The notes below the pieces were generated by a model. The model saw only the letters and a program-made list of their open reading frames with translations, did no database searches and was not told the DNA's origin. From Variovorax paradoxus (GTDB lineage Bacteria; Pseudomonadota; Gammaproteobacteria; Burkholderiales; Burkholderiaceae_C): a stretch of 34,021 bases of DNA. Both the position numbers and the translations under genes were made by a program. The number at the start of each line of letters is the position of its first letter. Position 1 is the stretch's first letter. The stretch is from assembly GCF_018614915.1 (NCBI RefSeq), contig NZ_JAGGNU010000004.1:1-34021 (forward strand), given 5' to 3'. Positions 31,414 to 34,021 of the stretch are shown here, piece after piece.

Positions 31414-33180
31414 ATGCAGGTTCGAGCCGCCAACCGGTTGCGCTTCGAAGAGTTCGATCTCGACGTCGGCTGCCGCACGCTGCGCCGGGCCGGTCGGAGG
31501 CTCGACCTTCGACCGCGCAGCTTCGACGTGCTGGTCTACCTGGCCGAGGCCGCAGGCCGGCCGGTAGGCAAGGACGAGATCCTGGCCGCCGTCTGGCCCG
31601 ATGTCGTTGTCGGCGAGGAGTCGCTGACGCGCTGTGTCTCCGACATCCGGCAGGTTCTCGGCGAGCACGGGCAGCACATCATTAAGACACTGCCACGGCG
31701 CGGGTATCTCTTCGCGGCTCCGGTCGAGCCTGTGCCGGCCTCACGCGCCGCCGATGCGGGGCCGGCCACACCCGCTGGCGAAGCGGCAGTGCCGTCCTCG
31801 TCAGCTCGGGCGACGATCGGCACGGTCGCGGGTGAGGCCGCCGCGCCGGTGAGGCGAGGCGCTGCTGCCGTCGCGCTCTGGAGCGGCCTCGCGGCTGCCA
31901 TCGTCGCTGTGGCAGCGTTGGCTTGGTGGTGGCAGCAGCGCAGCGCACCGGTGGTGCCACCCGCACCACCTCGCCTGTCGATTGTCGTGCTACCCCTTGC
32001 AAGTGATGGCGGCGACCCGGCGCAGGACCGGCTGGCCGCCGTGCTCACCGACGAGATCACGGTCGACCTGTCGCGCATCCCCGAGAGCTTCGTGATCGCA
32101 CGGGCGACCGCGGACAGCTACCGCGGCCGCAACGTCGACGCGCGTCGCGTGGGCCGCGAGCTCGGCGTGCGCTATGTACTCGACGGCGGCCTGGTGCGCC
32201 TGGGCGACACGGTCCGACTGACCCTGCAGCTCGTCGACGGCGAGAGCGGGCGCGCCCTGTGGGCAGACCGTATCGATGGCGAGCTACCCGACCTTCCTGC
32301 GCTGTACCGCCGAGTCACCGGGACGGTGGCGAGGTCGCTGGACCTGACGCTGCAGGAGGTGGAAACCGCACGTGCTCGAGCGCGGCCCGGTGCCGACTCG
32401 CAGGAGCTGTTGCTGCAGGCGCGGTGGCTGCTGCAGTTCAACCGGACGACGCCGGACTCCCTGCAGCAGGCGCGCCGGCTGCTCGAGCAGGTGAGCGCGC
32501 GCGACCCGGGGTCGGGGCTCGCCTTTGCGCTGCTAGCACAGACCTATAACTACGACGTGTCGCAGCGCTGGCTGAGCCTGCGCGGCGCGACGCGCGAGCA
32601 GTGGCTTCAACAGGCCGACAGACTCTCGGCGCAGGCCTTCCAACTGGATCCCGCCGATGCACGCGTCGTCGGCGTGCGCGGTACGACGCTCGCGCTGGCC
32701 GGCCGCTCCGAGCAGGCGGTGGAGTTGCTCGGGCGCCAGATCGGGCTCAATCGCAACGATGCAAGCGGCTGGTTCTGGCTCGGTTATGCCCGTTGCACGC
32801 TCGGCCGGCAGGATGAAGCGATCGCCGCCCTCGAGCAGGCGCGGCGGCTCAGCCCGCGCGATCCGAATCTCAACGGCATCTTCGTCGTCACCGCGGCGGC
32901 GCATCTGTACCTGGGCCGCGACCGCGAGGCGCTCGAATGGGCGCGGCGCTCGGTCCTCGAGCGGCCGCAGCACGCGGTGGCTCATTCGTGGGTCGCCGCG
33001 GCGGCAGCGAACTTGGGCGAGACGGAAACCGCGCGCGCGGCGCTGGCGGAGTTCAGACGGCGGCTGCCCTCCTACACGATTTCGTCGTTCCGCGACGAGC
33101 GGCTGTGCGCGAACGACCTCTGCCGCGCCCAGCGCGAGCGTTACTACGCGGGGCTGGAGAAGGCTGGGCTGCCCGAATAG
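31414..33180 (+). CDS. CadC-like membrane transcriptional regulator with TPRs
   Basis: The product is 588 residues. Residues 9-105 are an OmpR-type winged helix (LRFEEFDLDVGCRTLRRAG, DEILAAVWPDVVV, LTRCVSDIRQVLGE, IKTLPRRGYLF). A Pro/Ala linker leads to one membrane segment at about 151-173. The periplasmic part starts with a domain seen in many such regulators (LSIVVLPLASDGG, DEITVDLSRIPESFVIAR, VRYVLDGGLVR), followed by TPRs from about 330 to 560. It would bind DNA while anchored in the inner membrane and sense a periplasmic signal or protein. GGGGAG at 31403-31408 supports the ATG. Confidence 0.92.
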   Translation: MQVRAANRLRFEEFDLDVGCRTLRRAGRRLDLRPRSFDVLVYLAEAAGRPVGKDEILAAVWPDVVVGEESLTRCVSDIRQVLGEHGQHIIKTLPRRGYLFAAPVEPVPASRAADAGPATPAGEAAVPSSSARATIGTVAGEAAAPVRRGAAAVALWSGLAAAIVAVAALAWWWQQRSAPVVPPAPPRLSIVVLPLASDGGDPAQDRLAAVLTDEITVDLSRIPESFVIARATADSYRGRNVDARRVGRELGVRYVLDGGLVRLGDTVRLTLQLVDGESGRALWADRIDGELPDLPALYRRVTGTVARSLDLTLQEVETARARARPGADSQELLLQARWLLQFNRTTPDSLQQARRLLEQVSARDPGSGLAFALLAQTYNYDVSQRWLSLRGATREQWLQQADRLSAQAFQLDPADARVVGVRGTTLALAGRSEQAVELLGRQIGLNRNDASGWFWLGYARCTLGRQDEAIAALEQARRLSPRDPNLNGIFVVTAAAHLYLGRDREALEWARRSVLERPQHAVAHSWVAAAAANLGETETARAALAEFRRRLPSYTISSFRDERLCANDLCRAQRERYYAGLEKAGLPE

Positions 33181-33456
33181 GTTGGTTCCGCGCTGCGGGC
33201 CTTCTTCGGGTGGCTGCGCATGGGTCAGAGCGGCTGAGCGAGCGGCGGACTTGTGGCGACGAGCTCAAGACTACGGAAGTCGCTGATGGGTCGACAAGAG
33301 CAGTTCGTGTCTTCAGCCAGCTGGCGCGAGAGCTGTCATCAACTTTGAGGATGCCGGAACGCAGCTTACAGCAGCCAGGTCTTGAACAGATGGCGCAGGC
33401 GACCGTCAGCTTGTGGCCCGCATGCGCTGTCACCATGGTGGCTTAAGTGGCGTTAG
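33181..33456. other. Intergenic region without a recognisable gene
   Basis: Between the CadC-like gene and the insertion-sequence edge, open frames exist on both strands, but none has a ribosome site plus a recognisable product. I see no clear hairpin or repeat here. Confidence 0.4.
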
Positions 33457-34021
33457 GGAAACTGATCAATGAACGACGCCGTCGGATCTGAGGACATCAC
33501 GACGCAATGCGGTCGCGATTGCGCTCGACGTCGCGCCGAGAGGCCTGCCCGCCGGGCGTTTCCTGCCTCTTGCGAGGCCACTTTCGGCGTTCAAGACGCA
33601 CCTCGGGCATGAGCGACCAGCAACGACCTCTTGGCGATGACCAGGTTGGCCAGCCCGAACAGGCTGAACAGCTGCGCTTCGTTCTTCGCCAATCCCTTGT
33701 AGCGGGTCTTCTTGTGACGGAACAGGTTCTTGATCACGTGGAACGGGTGCTCAACCTTGGCCCGGATGCTCGCCTTCAGTTGCTCGGCCTTCTCGAGCAG
33801 CCGAGCCCACTTGCGTGTCGGGTCCAGTTGCCGGCGCTTGCCCGGCTGCATCGCCACGTGCCACTTCGGGCCCTGCGCCTCCTCGCGCTTGTCGGCACCC
33901 CGGTAGCCTGCATCGCCGAAGGCTACTGTCTCCTCGCCGTGCAGCAGCGCGCCGGCCTGCGTCACGTCGTTGACATTAGCCGCCGTTCCCACCACCGTGT
34001 GCACGAGGCCCGACTGCGCAT
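33457..34021. mobile_element. IS5-family insertion sequence, one end only
   Basis: The transposase end at 33591 and a GGAAACTGATC edge at 33457 are consistent with an IS5-group element. The bases TTAG at 33453-33456 fit the YTAR target preference of that group and would be the duplicated target. The other end lies beyond the window, so the terminal inverted repeats and the duplication cannot be confirmed. Confidence 0.6.
33591..34021 (-). CDS. IS5-family transposase, C-terminal part (5' end outside window)
   Basis: The frame is open to the window edge and gives about 143 residues, from AQSGLVHTVVGTAANVNDV to AHARGAS. GLVHTVVGTAANVNDVTQ, FGDAGYRGADKRE and KVEHPFHVIKNLFRHKKTRYKGLAKN are typical of the last part of IS5-type DDE transposases; the Asp in GDAGYRG and the Glu in VEHPF match the second and third catalytic residues. 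The visible part shows no stop or frameshift. The first catalytic Asp is outside the window. Confidence 0.93.
   Translation of the reverse strand, partial: AQSGLVHTVVGTAANVNDVTQAGALLHGEETVAFGDAGYRGADKREEAQGPKWHVAMQPGKRRQLDPTRKWARLLEKAEQLKASIRAKVEHPFHVIKNLFRHKKTRYKGLAKNEAQLFSLFGLANLVIAKRSLLVAHARGAS

Overview
The window is GC-rich chromosomal DNA of a betaproteobacterium. It is most likely a Comamonadaceae member close to Variovorax. The reasons are two Bug/TctC-type periplasmic binding proteins, a TctAB permease pair, the DUF4212 plus VC_2705-type symporter pair, a 309-residue ZIP transporter that matches Bordetella BbZIP residue for residue at the metal sites, and a structured intergenic repeat of a kind I associate with Comamonadaceae. 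This placement rests on gene content and composition only. I saw no tRNA, rRNA or CRISPR array.

Layout. 1-349: end of an autotransporter beta-barrel gene. 366-2716 (minus): three-gene membrane/redox operon (small membrane protein, SDR-DoxX fusion, DUF2269). 2959-6756 (plus): a metal and peroxide stress block of two hemerythrins, a ZIP transporter, a manganese catalase and a DUF4142 protein, closed by a strong intrinsic terminator. A 26-bp perfect palindrome lies between these two divergent operons. 6799-11253: a LysR regulator divergent from a gamma-glutamyltransferase-like enzyme, a Bug protein and an overlapping GAF protein. 11445-12093: two small convergent genes. 12302-14735: a small Gly-rich lipoprotein and a Tat-exported phospholipase C. 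14787-17163 (minus): sodium/solute symporter with its small subunit. 17246-18096 (minus): TPR protein and small membrane protein. 18265-18651: membrane protein with a C-terminal zinc ribbon.

18678-25015 looks like one catabolic neighbourhood. It holds a class III CoA-transferase, a Bug protein, a CitE-like CoA-ester lyase, a divergent LysR with a 21-bp palindrome in the shared promoter, and then TctA/TctB without an adjacent TctC. Uptake of an organic acid, CoA activation and C-C cleavage fit together, but the substrate is not shown by sequence.

25666-29116 (minus) is a chromate-resistance operon: chrB, chrA, a superoxide dismutase-rhodanese fusion, and a second ChrB-like domain that is cut short. 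Its promoter has a 14-bp palindrome over the -10 box and would place the transcript start on the chrB start codon, so chrB may be leaderless.

The right end is less tidy. It holds a Lys/Ala-rich small protein, a decayed alpha/beta-hydrolase-adenylate cyclase pseudogene, a small secreted protein divergent from a CadC-like membrane regulator with TPRs, and the end of an IS5-family insertion sequence that runs off the window.
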